Assembly (NCBI RefSeq): GCF_032586155.1
Contig: NZ_JAWHTC010000001.1
Location: 620,001-684,000, forward strand
Source: JAWHTC01 sp032586155
GTDB lineage: Bacteria; Pseudomonadota; Alphaproteobacteria; Rhodobacterales; Rhodobacteraceae
Direction: 5' to 3'
Length of the DNA: 64,000 bases
A model generated the notes under the pieces. It saw only the letters and a program-made list of their open reading frames with translations, was not told the origin of the DNA and searched no databases. The first letter of the stretch is position 1, and each line of letters begins with the position of its first letter. The position numbers and the translations under genes were made by a program. This document shows positions 49,351 to 58,299 of this stretch, in pieces.

Positions 49351-49827
49351 TTGTCGAAGATCAGCATCAGCGAATTGGGTGAGGCCGGGACCGCGGACGA
49401 GTTCGATCTGCAAAATTTCTTGCCTTATCTGCTCAACCAGGCGGCCGAGGTCAGTTCACTGGCGTTCCAGAAGATTTACAAGGATCGTTACGGCATGTTG
49501 CGCACCGAGTGGCGGGTGTTGTTTCACCTGGGCATCTATGGGCGGATGACCGCCAAGGAGATCGGTGACCGGTCGAAAATGCACAAGACCAAGATCAGCA
49601 GGGCAGTGGCGAAACTGGCCGAACGTCGCTTTCTTACCCGCGAGCGGGACGAAGCAGATCGAAGGTTGGAATTCTTGGAACTGACGGCAGCGGGGCGGAA
49701 GGCCTATCGCGACCTGCGGGAAGTGGCGCTCGAGTATGATCTGGAGCTGGCGTCGCAGTTTTCGCCCGAGGAGGCTGAGACGTTGCGGCGACTGTTGCAC
49801 AAGCTGGCGGGCAACATGGATGGTTGA
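49351..49827 (+). CDS. MarR-family transcriptional regulator
   Basis: A 158-aa winged-helix regulator: 'LNQAAEVSSLAFQKIYKDRYGMLRTEWRVLFHLGIYGRMTAKEIGDRSKMHKTKISRAVAKLAERRFLTRERDEADRRLEFLELTAAG' covers the whole MarR DNA-binding domain. TTG start with GGAGG 8 bases upstream. Divergence from hmgA makes it the probable repressor of the homogentisate operon, released by an aromatic intermediate (inferred). Confidence 0.9.
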   Translation: MSKISISELGEAGTADEFDLQNFLPYLLNQAAEVSSLAFQKIYKDRYGMLRTEWRVLFHLGIYGRMTAKEIGDRSKMHKTKISRAVAKLAERRFLTRERDEADRRLEFLELTAAGRKAYRDLREVALEYDLELASQFSPEEAETLRRLLHKLAGNMDG

Positions 49828-49890
49828 CCCGGCCATGCCTGATGCATGTCCCACCGCAGGAACTGGGCATGACCTGCGGAGCGCTGAGCG

Positions 49891-50751
49891 TTGAGCGATC
49901 AGGTAAAGGGATTGCTGATCACGCTGGTGGCGGTGCTGTTCGTGGTGCCGGATTCGCTGTTCGTGCGGTTGATCGGGGCTGAGCCGCTGGTGATTTCCTT
50001 TTGGCGGGGTGGGATTTCAGGGGCGCTGATCCTGGCCTGGATCGTGGTGACGCAAGGGGTGCGGCCGATTCGCGAGGTGATGGGGACCGGGTGGTACGGG
50101 GTTTTGTTCGCCTTTGCGACCGGCGTGTCGGGGGTTTTCTTTGTCTTGGCCGTCAGCATGACCAGCGTGGCCAACGTGGTGCTGATCATTGCGGCGATGC
50201 CGGTTTTTGCCGCCGTTTACAGTCGGATTTTCCTGGCAGAGCCGATCCGGGCACGGATGCTGATTACCATTGCTGTGGTGGCGATGGGGCTGGCGGTGAT
50301 CGCTTATGGGTCGGGCGAGACGGAACACGCCCATTGGAAGGGCGATCTGATGGCGCTTTTGGTGACGGCGCTGTTCCCGGCGGGGCTGACGGCGGCGCGC
50401 AAGGTGCGGCATGTGTCGATGGTCCCGGCGGTGGCGCTGGGCTATTTGGTGGTTTCGGCTGGATTGGCGCTGTTCGTGTCGCCCTGGGCGGTGCCGGAGG
50501 GGAAATGGCTGCTGGTCGGGCTGCACGGGGCGTTCATCACGGTGAGCGCCGTGGGCTTGGCGTTGGGGCCACGCTATATCCCGAGTGCAGAGGTGGGCCT
50601 GCTGATCCTGCTGGAGTCGGTTTTGGCGCCGCTTCTGGTCTGGGCGGTGATCGATGAGCATCCGGGGCGCTATGCCCTGATCGGAGGGGCGATTGTGGTG
50701 GGGGCGCTGGCCATGTCGAACGTCGTTGCCCTGCGGCGCGGTCAGCAATGA
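49891..50751 (+). CDS. EamA/DMT-family transporter
   Basis: A 286-aa integral membrane protein with about ten hydrophobic segments in two EamA repeats ('LISFWRGGISGALILAWIVVTQG' and 'VGLLILLESVLAPLLVWAVIDEHPG'). TTG start after GGAG. Such proteins export metabolites or amino acids; the specific substrate is unknown. It follows marR by 63 bases. Confidence 0.88.
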   Translation: MSDQVKGLLITLVAVLFVVPDSLFVRLIGAEPLVISFWRGGISGALILAWIVVTQGVRPIREVMGTGWYGVLFAFATGVSGVFFVLAVSMTSVANVVLIIAAMPVFAAVYSRIFLAEPIRARMLITIAVVAMGLAVIAYGSGETEHAHWKGDLMALLVTALFPAGLTAARKVRHVSMVPAVALGYLVVSAGLALFVSPWAVPEGKWLLVGLHGAFITVSAVGLALGPRYIPSAEVGLLILLESVLAPLLVWAVIDEHPGRYALIGGAIVVGALAMSNVVALRRGQQ

Positions 50752-50770
50752 GTATTTGGACAAAGAAAGA
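50749..50770 (+). repeat. Intergenic element A, copy 4
   Basis: TGAGTATTTGGACAAAGAAA, starting at the EamA stop codon; close to copy 1. Confidence 0.55.
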
Positions 50771-50791
50771 GGGGCGGGTTTACTCAATTGT

Positions 50792-51109
50792 TTAGGGTGT
50801 TGGCTCTCGCTGGACGGTTTCAGTTCCAAAATGCTTGCGGAAGATGTCTTCGACCGCCCGAAAATGGCGATCTAGCGTGAAATCTTGCGTCTCAATTGTC
50901 GGAACCAGATTAGCCGGGTTCACGCATTCAGGGCCTTCGAAATCAATTAACATCTGGTCGGTGGCGTACATGATTTTCGCGAAAGTAGAAGCGTCAATCA
51001 CGGGGAAGACGACAAGGAACGCCGACGTTGGAACAAAGCCACCGATGCCGGGAATTACGATGGTGTCGTAAGCGGCGCATTCCAGCAACTCGAGTGATGT
51101 TTTGGTCAA
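50792..51109 (-). CDS. Hypothetical protein downstream of mipZ
   Basis: A 105-codon frame beginning TTG, 15 bases after the mipZ stop, without a clear ribosome site. The sequence looks protein-like ('VIPGIGGFVPTSAFLVVFPVIDAS', 'FTLDRHFRAVEDIFRKHFG') but matches nothing I know. A stop codon lies four codons before the TTG, so it may be a short gene or the remnant of one. Composition is a little lower in G+C than mipZ. Confidence 0.4.
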   Translation of the reverse strand: MTKTSLELLECAAYDTIVIPGIGGFVPTSAFLVVFPVIDASTFAKIMYATDQMLIDFEGPECVNPANLVPTIETQDFTLDRHFRAVEDIFRKHFGTETVQREPTP

Positions 51110-51124
51110 TTGAGTCGTTTAATG

Positions 51125-51934
51125 TCAGAAATCCACGCTGACCCCGGGCAGGTTCAGCGCCTTCATCAGGTCGCGTAGCTCCTGTCGAGCGGCGACGTTG
51201 GAGATGTTGAGTTGCTTGACGCCGATATCCTTGAGATCGAGCAGGGTCAGACCTCGGGGAAAAAGCTCGCGGAAGATCACGCGTTCGTTGAACCCCGGTG
51301 CGGTGCGGAAGCCAATGCGCTTGGAGAGTTTCTCCAGGGCGCGCTGCATCTTTTCCTTGTTGACCATGCGCTGGGCGCCCAGCCGGTTGCGGACCACGAT
51401 CCAGTCGATCGGCTTGAGGCCGGCCTGGGCGCGCAATTGGCGCGCCGACCAGACCATCTCGGAATAGACAGACGGGCCGAGGATGGTTTCACCGTCGCTG
51501 TCGATACGGGCCAGCAGGTCGAAATCGACAAAGCTGTCATTCAAGGGCGTAATTAGGGTGTCGGCCAGCGAATGCGCCACCTGGCTCAGACGTGTATGCG
51601 AACCGGGACAGTCGATCAGGATAAAATCATTGTCGGGGTCGAGCGTCGCCACGGCGGCCGAAAGCCTGTGGTCATAGATGTTCTCGCCGGGTTTCAGCGC
51701 CGATTTGTCGATCTCGGGCAGGTCGTGATAATCAGCACTGGGCAGCTCGAGCCCGGTTTTGGCCAGGAACTTGTTGCGGTTCTCGGCGTAGCGGCCGAAA
51801 GTCTTTTGACGAAGGTCCAGATCGAGCGCCGAAATCGAGTGCCCCATCCGCGCCAGTGCAGTGGCGACGTGCATTGAAACGGTGGATTTGCCCGCACCGC
51901 CTTTTTCGTTCCCGACAACGATGATATGCGCCAT
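51125..51934 (-). CDS. mipZ: MipZ-type division-plane positioning ATPase
   Basis: A 269-aa ParA/MinD-superfamily ATPase that forms gradients from the poles and blocks FtsZ there in alphaproteobacteria. The deviant Walker A is 'NEKGGAGKSTVSMHVATALA' (Lys11…Lys16), with 'ALDLDLRQKTFGRY', 'FILIDCPGSHTRLSQVAHSLADTLITPLNDSFVDFD' and 'VVRNRLGAQRM'. These match Caulobacter/Rhodobacter MipZ. The ATG at 51934 gives the family N-terminus 'MAHIIVVGNEKGG'; the frame is open upstream but without support. Confidence 0.93.
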   Translation of the reverse strand: MAHIIVVGNEKGGAGKSTVSMHVATALARMGHSISALDLDLRQKTFGRYAENRNKFLAKTGLELPSADYHDLPEIDKSALKPGENIYDHRLSAAVATLDPDNDFILIDCPGSHTRLSQVAHSLADTLITPLNDSFVDFDLLARIDSDGETILGPSVYSEMVWSARQLRAQAGLKPIDWIVVRNRLGAQRMVNKEKMQRALEKLSKRIGFRTAPGFNERVIFRELFPRGLTLLDLKDIGVKQLNISNVAARQELRDLMKALNLPGVSVDF

Positions 51935-52169
51935 TGTCCCGCTTGCCCCTTTTGTGCCGCGCCTTTGGTCCCCGCGCGGTTTGTCTTTGGCGGGCAGTAT
52001 ATGCCGCGGAGCATGACTTGGAAAGCGCGCGTTAAGGGGAAATTCCGGTGCAGGTGGGCGGTGTGGAGTTGCCGGTTTGGCTGGCACCTGGCCGTCATGA
52101 TTGACCGCTAAAGGGGTTCACGCATAGCATCACGCATTGGTTGAAAAAACAAAAAGGGGGGTATCCGCG

Positions 52170-53843
52170 ATGCGGAGCAAAGCGATTTTGACGGGTGTTG
52201 CGCTGGGTGCCATGCTGGCGACAGGGGCCCTGGCCGACGCACCGACCCTGGTGCGGGTGGCGACCATGCCGGAAGGTGCCGAGGTCACGGGATTGGCCAG
52301 CAACGCCGAGGGCGAGCTGTTTTTGAATGCACAGCATCCCGGCGGCAAGAATACGCTGAAGGGCGATGCCCCGACGGCGACGCTGGGCTATGTGGCGGGG
52401 TATGACCCGAGCACGGCCAGCATGGAATTGCCGCCCGAAGATGCGCGCGGGATGGTGCAGGTCGCAAGCGGTGAATACGTGACATTCGGCAAGGCAGGCG
52501 ACACGCTGGGTTCAGGCCAGGTGCTGGGCGGGGTCTATGACGTATCGGGCCAATTGATGTACGTATCGAACGCACCGGACTTCAACGGGTTCGTGCCGAC
52601 GGGTGATGACAGTGCCTGGCTTTATACCGGCTGGGAGGGCGCAGGCCGCGAGGGCGCCAGCGCTGTCAGCAAGATCAAGCTGATGCGCCAGGGCGGTAAG
52701 TGGCAGGCTGATCTGAAACAGTCGAACATGATGGATCTGTCGCCGGTTGATGGCTTGTCGGTTCTGTGCTCCGGCACGGTGACGCCCTGGGGCACGCCGC
52801 TGATGGCGGAGGAGTATTTCTTCTACAACACGGCCGTGTGGAACCATCCGCGCAATCATGACGAGGATGAAAAGGCCAGTTTCCGTGGCGGCAACGATAT
52901 CACCTATATCAAGCCCAAGAACATGGCACGCTACCTGGGCAAGATGGGAAACCCTTATCGTTACGGCTACCTCGTTGAGGTGTTGGAACCTGAGGGCGAG
53001 GGTACCCTGGTCAAGCGTTACGCCACCGGACGGTTGAGCCATGAAACGGCGGCGATCATGCCGGATAACCGTACGCTTTACATGAGTGATGATGACAGCG
53101 CGGCCTATGCCCACAAGGAGTACAATACCGCCTCGGGTGGGGTGCTGTTCAAATTCGTTGCCGACAAGCCGGGCGATCTGAGTTCCGGGGCGCTTTATGC
53201 CGCGAAGATGACTCAGGACGGCACGGACGATCCGCAGGTGGCGGGATTCGACGTCGAGTGGATCGAACTGGGTCATGCCAGCGAGGCTGAGATCGCGGCA
53301 TGGATTGCCGAGTATGATGGGATCGAGGTGAGAGATTATGTCGAAGGGCAGAGCAACTACGTCTCGGATGCGGAAATCCGGGCGTATGCGTTGGGCACGG
53401 CAAAAGACGCGCGCGCGGCCTTCTTGGAATCACGGCGGACGGCGGCAGCGATGGGCGCCACCAATGAATGGGATAAGCTGGAAGGGGTGACCAATCGCGG
53501 CAACGTGGTCTATGTTGCGGCTTCGGCGCTGAAATACACTATGGACAAGGGCTGGGGTCACAAGGATTGGTCCACAGGCGCGATGGACGAAGGCGATCAG
53601 GGCGCTATTGCGCTGGTGGCTGAGGGTTGCGGTGGCACCTATCGCGCGGTGACGGGCGAGGATTACAATATCACCCGGCTGGAACCTTACGTGATTGGCA
53701 TGACCAATGACGACGGGTCCTGCGATGCGGATCGGCCGGCCAACCCGGACAATATACTGGCGATGGCGGACGGCACGCTGCTTATTGGCGAGGACGCCGG
53801 CAAGAAGCGGCATGAGCTCGACATGTTGTGGTTGGTGAAGTGA
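52170..53843 (+). CDS. PhoX-like (DUF839) exported protein
   Basis: A 557-aa protein with a Sec-type signal peptide (about 1-22, 'ILTGVALGAMLATGALA') and a beta-propeller-like DUF839 domain. Segments typical of PhoX-family proteins are 'LLCSGTVTPWGTPLMAEEY'-like 'SVLCSGTVTPWGTPLMAEEYFF', 'GYLVEVLEPEGEGTLVKRYATGRLSHETAAIMPDNRTLYMSDDDS' and 'NPDNILAMADGTLLIGEDAG'. Ca/Fe-dependent phosphatase activity is known for PhoX; here only the fold is inferred. Lacking a Tat RR motif is unusual for PhoX. AAGGGGGG lies before the ATG. Confidence 0.85.
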   Translation: MRSKAILTGVALGAMLATGALADAPTLVRVATMPEGAEVTGLASNAEGELFLNAQHPGGKNTLKGDAPTATLGYVAGYDPSTASMELPPEDARGMVQVASGEYVTFGKAGDTLGSGQVLGGVYDVSGQLMYVSNAPDFNGFVPTGDDSAWLYTGWEGAGREGASAVSKIKLMRQGGKWQADLKQSNMMDLSPVDGLSVLCSGTVTPWGTPLMAEEYFFYNTAVWNHPRNHDEDEKASFRGGNDITYIKPKNMARYLGKMGNPYRYGYLVEVLEPEGEGTLVKRYATGRLSHETAAIMPDNRTLYMSDDDSAAYAHKEYNTASGGVLFKFVADKPGDLSSGALYAAKMTQDGTDDPQVAGFDVEWIELGHASEAEIAAWIAEYDGIEVRDYVEGQSNYVSDAEIRAYALGTAKDARAAFLESRRTAAAMGATNEWDKLEGVTNRGNVVYVAASALKYTMDKGWGHKDWSTGAMDEGDQGAIALVAEGCGGTYRAVTGEDYNITRLEPYVIGMTNDDGSCDADRPANPDNILAMADGTLLIGEDAGKKRHELDMLWLVK

Positions 53844-53964
53844 GGGACGGGATTTGATCCGGGTTTCGTAAGACGTGTGGAGGCCTATGGCTTGAGGTGA
53901 AAGCCGGCGAAAAAAGAACCCGCACGGCGTCCTCTCTATGTCGGCTCAAAGCCAGCATCGGCGC

Positions 53965-54852
53965 CTATGACATATCGAAGGCGAAGCCACGCGAAGCCTG
54001 AGACAACAACCAGTCCACAACGACCTTCGTCGCCGGAGGGGATGTTCGTTTATCCGGCCACAGAACGTGAAAACCCGTGCTAGGGTCGGTGGGTAACTGC
54101 CACAGCTCGGTTAGCGTGCCCGCTGCGAGGGCGTCCTGCGCCAGAAGCCGCGGTGCAAGCGCGATGCCTTGGTTTTGGGTGGCGGCATCCAGCGCCAGGG
54201 TGGTCTGGTTGAAGCTCAGCACCGGCGCGGGGGCGGTCAGTTTTGCCCGCGAAAAAGCAAGGTCCCAATGGGCGTGACCGTCCTCAATTAGAGGTAAAGT
54301 GCTGAATTCCTTGATGGTTTTGGGTTGGGGTAGGGTGGCGACCAGTGTCGGAGAGGCCACGGCGACAAGATCAAGCGGGGCGAGTTGGTGATGATTGAAG
54401 CTGTTGCCCTCCGGCGCCTTGCCCTGGCGGATCGCGACATTCACCGCGTCACGGGCGAAATCGGTCAACCCTTCCGAGGCGACGGTGCGCAGCTCGATCC
54501 CCGGGTGTGCGGCATGGAACGCCGCTAGCCGGGGCACCAACCATTTCGAGGCCAGCGAGGGCGGCACCGAGAGCGTGATCCGATCGCGTTTCGGGGCCAG
54601 CCGGGCAGTGGCGGCGTCGATGATGGCCAGCCCCTCGGAAACCGAGGCATGATAGCGTCGCCCGGTATCGGTCAGCGCAAGGCCACGCGGCAGGCGAGTG
54701 AATAGGCGATGGCCTAGATCGGCTTCGAGCCGGCGGACCTGTTGCGCTACCGCGCCCTGGGTGAGATTCAGCTCTTCGGCGGCGGCGCGAAAGGTCAGGT
54801 GGCGAGCGGCAGCGTCGAACATGCGAAGAGCGTTGAGGTTGGGATTGCGCAT
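53965..54852 (-). CDS. LysR-family regulator, GcvA-like
   Basis: A 295-aa LTTR. The HTH is 'LNALRMFDAAARHLTFRAAAEELNLTQGAVAQQVRRLEADLGHRLFTRLPRGLALTDTG', matching the GcvA/AmpR subgroup. The effector domain follows. It is divergent from the SDR gene over 114 bases, which probably contain its operator and makes the SDR a likely target. The ATG at 54852 fits the family; the frame is open further upstream. Confidence 0.92.
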   Translation of the reverse strand: MRNPNLNALRMFDAAARHLTFRAAAEELNLTQGAVAQQVRRLEADLGHRLFTRLPRGLALTDTGRRYHASVSEGLAIIDAATARLAPKRDRITLSVPPSLASKWLVPRLAAFHAAHPGIELRTVASEGLTDFARDAVNVAIRQGKAPEGNSFNHHQLAPLDLVAVASPTLVATLPQPKTIKEFSTLPLIEDGHAHWDLAFSRAKLTAPAPVLSFNQTTLALDAATQNQGIALAPRLLAQDALAAGTLTELWQLPTDPSTGFHVLWPDKRTSPPATKVVVDWLLSQASRGFAFDMS

Positions 54853-54966
54853 ACGGTGCTTTGTTGAGGGTGTAGAGATTCTACTGTCTTGGGCGATGAG
54901 AGATGATTGGTCAAGCAGGGATTCCGGACCAATACTGGGACAAACTGGATCGAAAGGAATACGGAT

Positions 54967-55665
54967 ATGACTAAGGTGGCACTGATCACGGCAGGTGGTA
55001 GCGGCATGGGTGCGGACGCAGCGCGGCGCCTGCATGAAGACGGTTTCGAAATCGCGATCCTGTCATCAAGTGGCAAGGGTGAGGCGCTGGCCAAGGAGCT
55101 GGGCGGGGTTGGCGTGACCGGCTCGAACCTGGTGACCGAAGACCTTCAGTCACTGGTCGACAAGGCGGTGAAGACATGGGGCCGGATCGACGTTGTGGTG
55201 AACTCGGCCGGCCACGGACCCAAGGGTGATATCCTCGATATGACCGACGAGGAATACCACAAAGGAATGGACGTCTATCTGATGAACGTGATCCGGCCCG
55301 CGCGCATGGTGGCGCCGATCATGGCCAAACAAGGTGGCGGCACGATCATCAATATCTCGACCTTTGCCGTTTTCGAACCGGATCCGCTGTTTCCCACCAG
55401 CGGCATCTTTCGCGCCGGGTTGGCGAGTTTTACCAAGCTGTTCTCGGACAAGATGGCGGCCGATAACGTGCGGATGAACAACGTGTTGCCGGGCTTCATC
55501 GACAGTCTGCCGGAAACCGAGGACCGCAAGGCACGTATCCCAATGGGGCGTTACGGACATGCGCAAGAAGTGTCTGGACTGATCTCCTACCTGGCAAGCA
55601 ACGACGCGGCTTACGTCACCGGGCAGAATATCCGCATCGATGGCGGGCTGACTCGCGCGGTTTGA
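54967..55665 (+). CDS. SDR-family protein with altered active site
   Basis: A 232-aa Rossmann protein with the SDR cofactor motif 'TAGGSGMG' (Gly11-Gly15) and 'NSAG' (79-82). The conserved Ser131 is present ('NISTF') but the YxxxK position reads 'SGIFR' (Ser145…Arg149), so both catalytic Tyr and Lys are missing. The C-terminus 'YVTGQNIRIDGGL' is normal. It may be a binding protein, or use other residues. AAAGGA is 10 bases before the ATG. Divergent from a GcvA-like LysR gene. Confidence 0.85.
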   Translation: MTKVALITAGGSGMGADAARRLHEDGFEIAILSSSGKGEALAKELGGVGVTGSNLVTEDLQSLVDKAVKTWGRIDVVVNSAGHGPKGDILDMTDEEYHKGMDVYLMNVIRPARMVAPIMAKQGGGTIINISTFAVFEPDPLFPTSGIFRAGLASFTKLFSDKMAADNVRMNNVLPGFIDSLPETEDRKARIPMGRYGHAQEVSGLISYLASNDAAYVTGQNIRIDGGLTRAV

Positions 55666-55731
55666 ACCTCGCACCGTAGCGGCCGTTTGGTGCGTCATTT
55701 GCCAGACAGATACGCCTCTGGCGCGGAGGAC

Positions 55732-55757
55732 TTGAGTATCTGGCCAAGAAAGCGAAG
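55732..55757 (+). repeat. Intergenic element A, copy 5
   Basis: TTGAGTATCTGGCCAAGAAA followed by GCGAAG. GGCCAAGAAAG here pairs exactly with CTTTCTTGGCC at 55772-55782 (11-bp stem, 19-base loop). Confidence 0.55.
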
Positions 55758-55850
55758 TCAGCAGATGGTCTCTTTCTTGGCCCAAACATTCATTGTCATG
55801 AAAGGGTCGATCGGTGCTTGCTGTTCAACCGAAATGCGGGTGGTGCAGAC

Positions 55851-55870
55851 CGCCGAGCGTGAGCTCGGCG
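55851..55870. terminator. Hairpin downstream of the TPR-like gene
   Basis: CGCCGAGC-GTGA-GCTCGGCG, a perfect 8-bp stem, 55 bases after the minus-strand stop at 55925. No T-run. Confidence 0.45.
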
Positions 55871-55924
55871 CAGCCTTAACCAGCCGATGCTGTCAGGCCG
55901 CACAATACCCGCTGCAGCAATTTG

Positions 55925-57277
55925 TCAGTCGAAGCTTTGCACCCCCCCCGGAGTATAGAACCGCAATCCGTGTGGCGAGAAGGCAATGGTGGTGCCTTTC
56001 ATGATCTCGTCGGCAAAATAGCGTGCGATGGCGAGGCGGGCGGTCATCAGCCCGCGGCGGACCAGGGTTTTGCGCATCGGCAGCGGCGCGTTGTTCTCGG
56101 CGGCCATGGCGGCCTGGGCCCAAACCAGTGGGTGCAGCTCATAGAGATATTCCGCCAGGATCCAGTCAAGGGCTTCATGGATGCGGGATCGGGTTTTGCG
56201 CAGGATGTCAGGGGCATCGTCAGGTGCACGCGAGGGGGCCATGGAAATCGCCGCAAAGGCCGCCAGCAGGTTAGCGAAATGCTGGCCTGGGTGATGCGCT
56301 AGGATATCGCGCATGCCGTCGAGAAAGAAGTCGATATCGACGATGCGGGCGGTGCCGGGGTCAATCCGGAGAGCGTCCATGAAGACCCAAGCATAGGCTC
56401 CGTTGCCCCATGTCTCGGTCGTGAGGGCGGTGATGCGGCGGGCCTCGAGTTCCAGCTGGTCGTAAGAGCCATGCCATCGCGGCAGCAGGTGATTGCCGAG
56501 CGCCCGCATCGGGCGCGGGTTCCCCGGATCGAGGGTGATCAGCGCCTCGTATTGATCGGCGATCTTGACCGCAGGCAGAGGGCGGGCTGCAAGAAGGGCG
56601 CAGCGCGCTGCCGCCAGCAATGGAGCGTCGGGGGTTACCACGTCATAATCCGCCAGGATTTCGGACGCGCGGTCGAAATGGGCCTCGAACAGCGAGAGGT
56701 TCTTCTCCGGGATCTCGTGCGGCCAGTCGCCGCCGCGCCAGGCCCAGCCGATATCGGCGTGGGCCAGGGCCACGATTACCGCCAGGGGATATTCGCCGGG
56801 TTCTTCCTCGAGCACCTCTTCCAGCGCTTCGATTCCGTCGAGTACCGGGTTGGCGCCGTCCATGATGGCGTCTTCCATATAATGCACCACGTCTGAACGG
56901 GCCCCGTAGCACAATAATTCGGCGTGGCTCATAGCGCAGGGGGTGGCCTCGCGCCGGATGTCGACTTCCTTGATCAGCTTGGAGAGCTCGTCCCAACGGT
57001 CCTGGCGGGCGAGGAACTGGCCGTAATCCTGAACGGCGGCGCGCGAAGTTTCCTCGTCGCTTTCCGAGGCCACGGGCAGGATCAGTTGCCGTTCCAGGCG
57101 TTCCGCAAGTTCCTTGTCGAGCAGTTGATTGGCGGTGAGCGCATCGGCCAGCTTGCGGCTGGGTGTGGGCGACCGTCCCGGCAGGGTTGCGCGGACCTTT
57201 TTCTGCACCCGGGACGGCATGGTTCTAAGTGCACGGGTCAGGCCGCTGGGCAGAGGCAGGTTGGCGGGAAATTTCAT
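55925..57277 (-). CDS. Hypothetical helical-repeat protein, 450 aa
   Basis: I do not recognise a named family. From about residue 60 it is alpha-helical with TPR-like 'ALxxxxxxL' spacing ('AVQDYGQFLARQDRWDELSKLIKEV', 'ASEILADYDVVTPDAPLLAAARCALLAARPLPAVKIADQYEALITLDPGNPRPMRALGNHL'). A basic N-terminus (about 1-45) looks disordered. No signal peptide or membrane helix. Codon use is host-like and the frame is long, so it is real; a scaffold role is inferred only from the repeat. Confidence 0.78.
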   Translation of the reverse strand: MKFPANLPLPSGLTRALRTMPSRVQKKVRATLPGRSPTPSRKLADALTANQLLDKELAERLERQLILPVASESDEETSRAAVQDYGQFLARQDRWDELSKLIKEVDIRREATPCAMSHAELLCYGARSDVVHYMEDAIMDGANPVLDGIEALEEVLEEEPGEYPLAVIVALAHADIGWAWRGGDWPHEIPEKNLSLFEAHFDRASEILADYDVVTPDAPLLAAARCALLAARPLPAVKIADQYEALITLDPGNPRPMRALGNHLLPRWHGSYDQLELEARRITALTTETWGNGAYAWVFMDALRIDPGTARIVDIDFFLDGMRDILAHHPGQHFANLLAAFAAISMAPSRAPDDAPDILRKTRSRIHEALDWILAEYLYELHPLVWAQAAMAAENNAPLPMRKTLVRRGLMTARLAIARYFADEIMKGTTIAFSPHGLRFYTPGGVQSFD

Positions 57278-57479
57278 ACACCACTCCGGGAACGATTTAT
57301 CGCAGTTTTATGACCGGGCTTTCGGGCCAAAAAACGGCAGGTCGTGGGGGATTTCCGGGAATTGCTGGAACAGGTTTGCGGCAACGGATGTTTGCCGCGG
57401 GGGGTAGATTTGCAAATTCAGGTAAAATCGGGCTTGATGACAGGGTTTGAACGAGATGCGCCATGTCTGGGGGGACAGG

Positions 57480-58202
57480 ATGCGGATTGCTGTTGTTTTG
57501 TTGGCGCTCGCGCTGGGTTGTCCTCCGGGTGCGGGCCTGTCGGAAGAGGTGAGCAAGCTGGCCGTTGCGGCGACGCAAGCGGCGGGCGATGTGCCCGCGC
57601 GGTTGCGCCCCCGTGCGCGGCTGGGGGTCTTGCCGAATGCGCGCTGGGCGCATCGGCCCGGTGCCGACCTGTGGACGCGCGCGGCGATGGTGGCGATGCA
57701 GGGCCATGGCGCGCCACTGATCAAGATGGTGCCGGGGGACATTCGCAATTGGTGCCCCGCCTATCCGCAAGCGGGCCCGGACCAGCGCGGCGCCTTCTGG
57801 GTCGGGTTTATGTCGGCACTGGCCAAGCATGAGAGCACCTATCGTGCGGATGCGGTGGGCGGCGGGGGCCTGTGGTACGGGCTGCTCCAGATTCTGCCAG
57901 CCACGGCACGGGGCTACAGATGCAGGGCGCGTTCGGGCGAGGCGTTGAAGGACGGGGCGGCGAACCTGAGCTGTGCGATCCGGATTATGGCGGTGACGGT
58001 GCCGCGCGACGGGGTGGTGCATGGCTATACCAAGGCGAAGAAGCGTCGCTGGCGCGGGGTGTCTGCGGATTGGGGGCCAATGCGCTCGTCCAAAAAGCGC
58101 GCGGATATGGCCGGTTGGTTAAGGAAGCAGAGTTATTGCAAGTCGACGCGGACGATCCGGCCGGTTTTGCGACCCGAAGGGTTGGCGATGCAAAAGGGAT
58201 GA
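57480..58202 (+). CDS. Lytic transglycosylase (SLT domain) protein
   Basis: A 240-aa exported muramidase-like enzyme. A signal peptide occupies about 1-20 ('VVLLALALGCPPGAG'). The SLT catalytic Glu is in 'ALAKHESTYRADAVGGGGLWYGLLQILPATARGY', and paired cysteines follow ('CRARSG', 'NLSCAIRIM'). It would cut peptidoglycan with anhydro-muramic product. Chosen ATG at 57480 follows a G-rich site. It is divergent from the TPR-like gene and lies upstream of gltX. Confidence 0.85.
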   Translation: MRIAVVLLALALGCPPGAGLSEEVSKLAVAATQAAGDVPARLRPRARLGVLPNARWAHRPGADLWTRAAMVAMQGHGAPLIKMVPGDIRNWCPAYPQAGPDQRGAFWVGFMSALAKHESTYRADAVGGGGLWYGLLQILPATARGYRCRARSGEALKDGAANLSCAIRIMAVTVPRDGVVHGYTKAKKRRWRGVSADWGPMRSSKKRADMAGWLRKQSYCKSTRTIRPVLRPEGLAMQKG

Positions 58203-58299
58203 ACGGAATGGCGCTCAGTCAATGCGCGCCCTACGTCTCCAACTGGACAATGCGCGCGCTTCGTGGGAAAGGGCGGGCCGACAGTTATAGGAGGCCTTG

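Noticed and set aside
58211..58240. Possible fifth copy of element B near the gltX leader
   Set aside because: Only the CGCCCTAC end matches; the stem is not kept.
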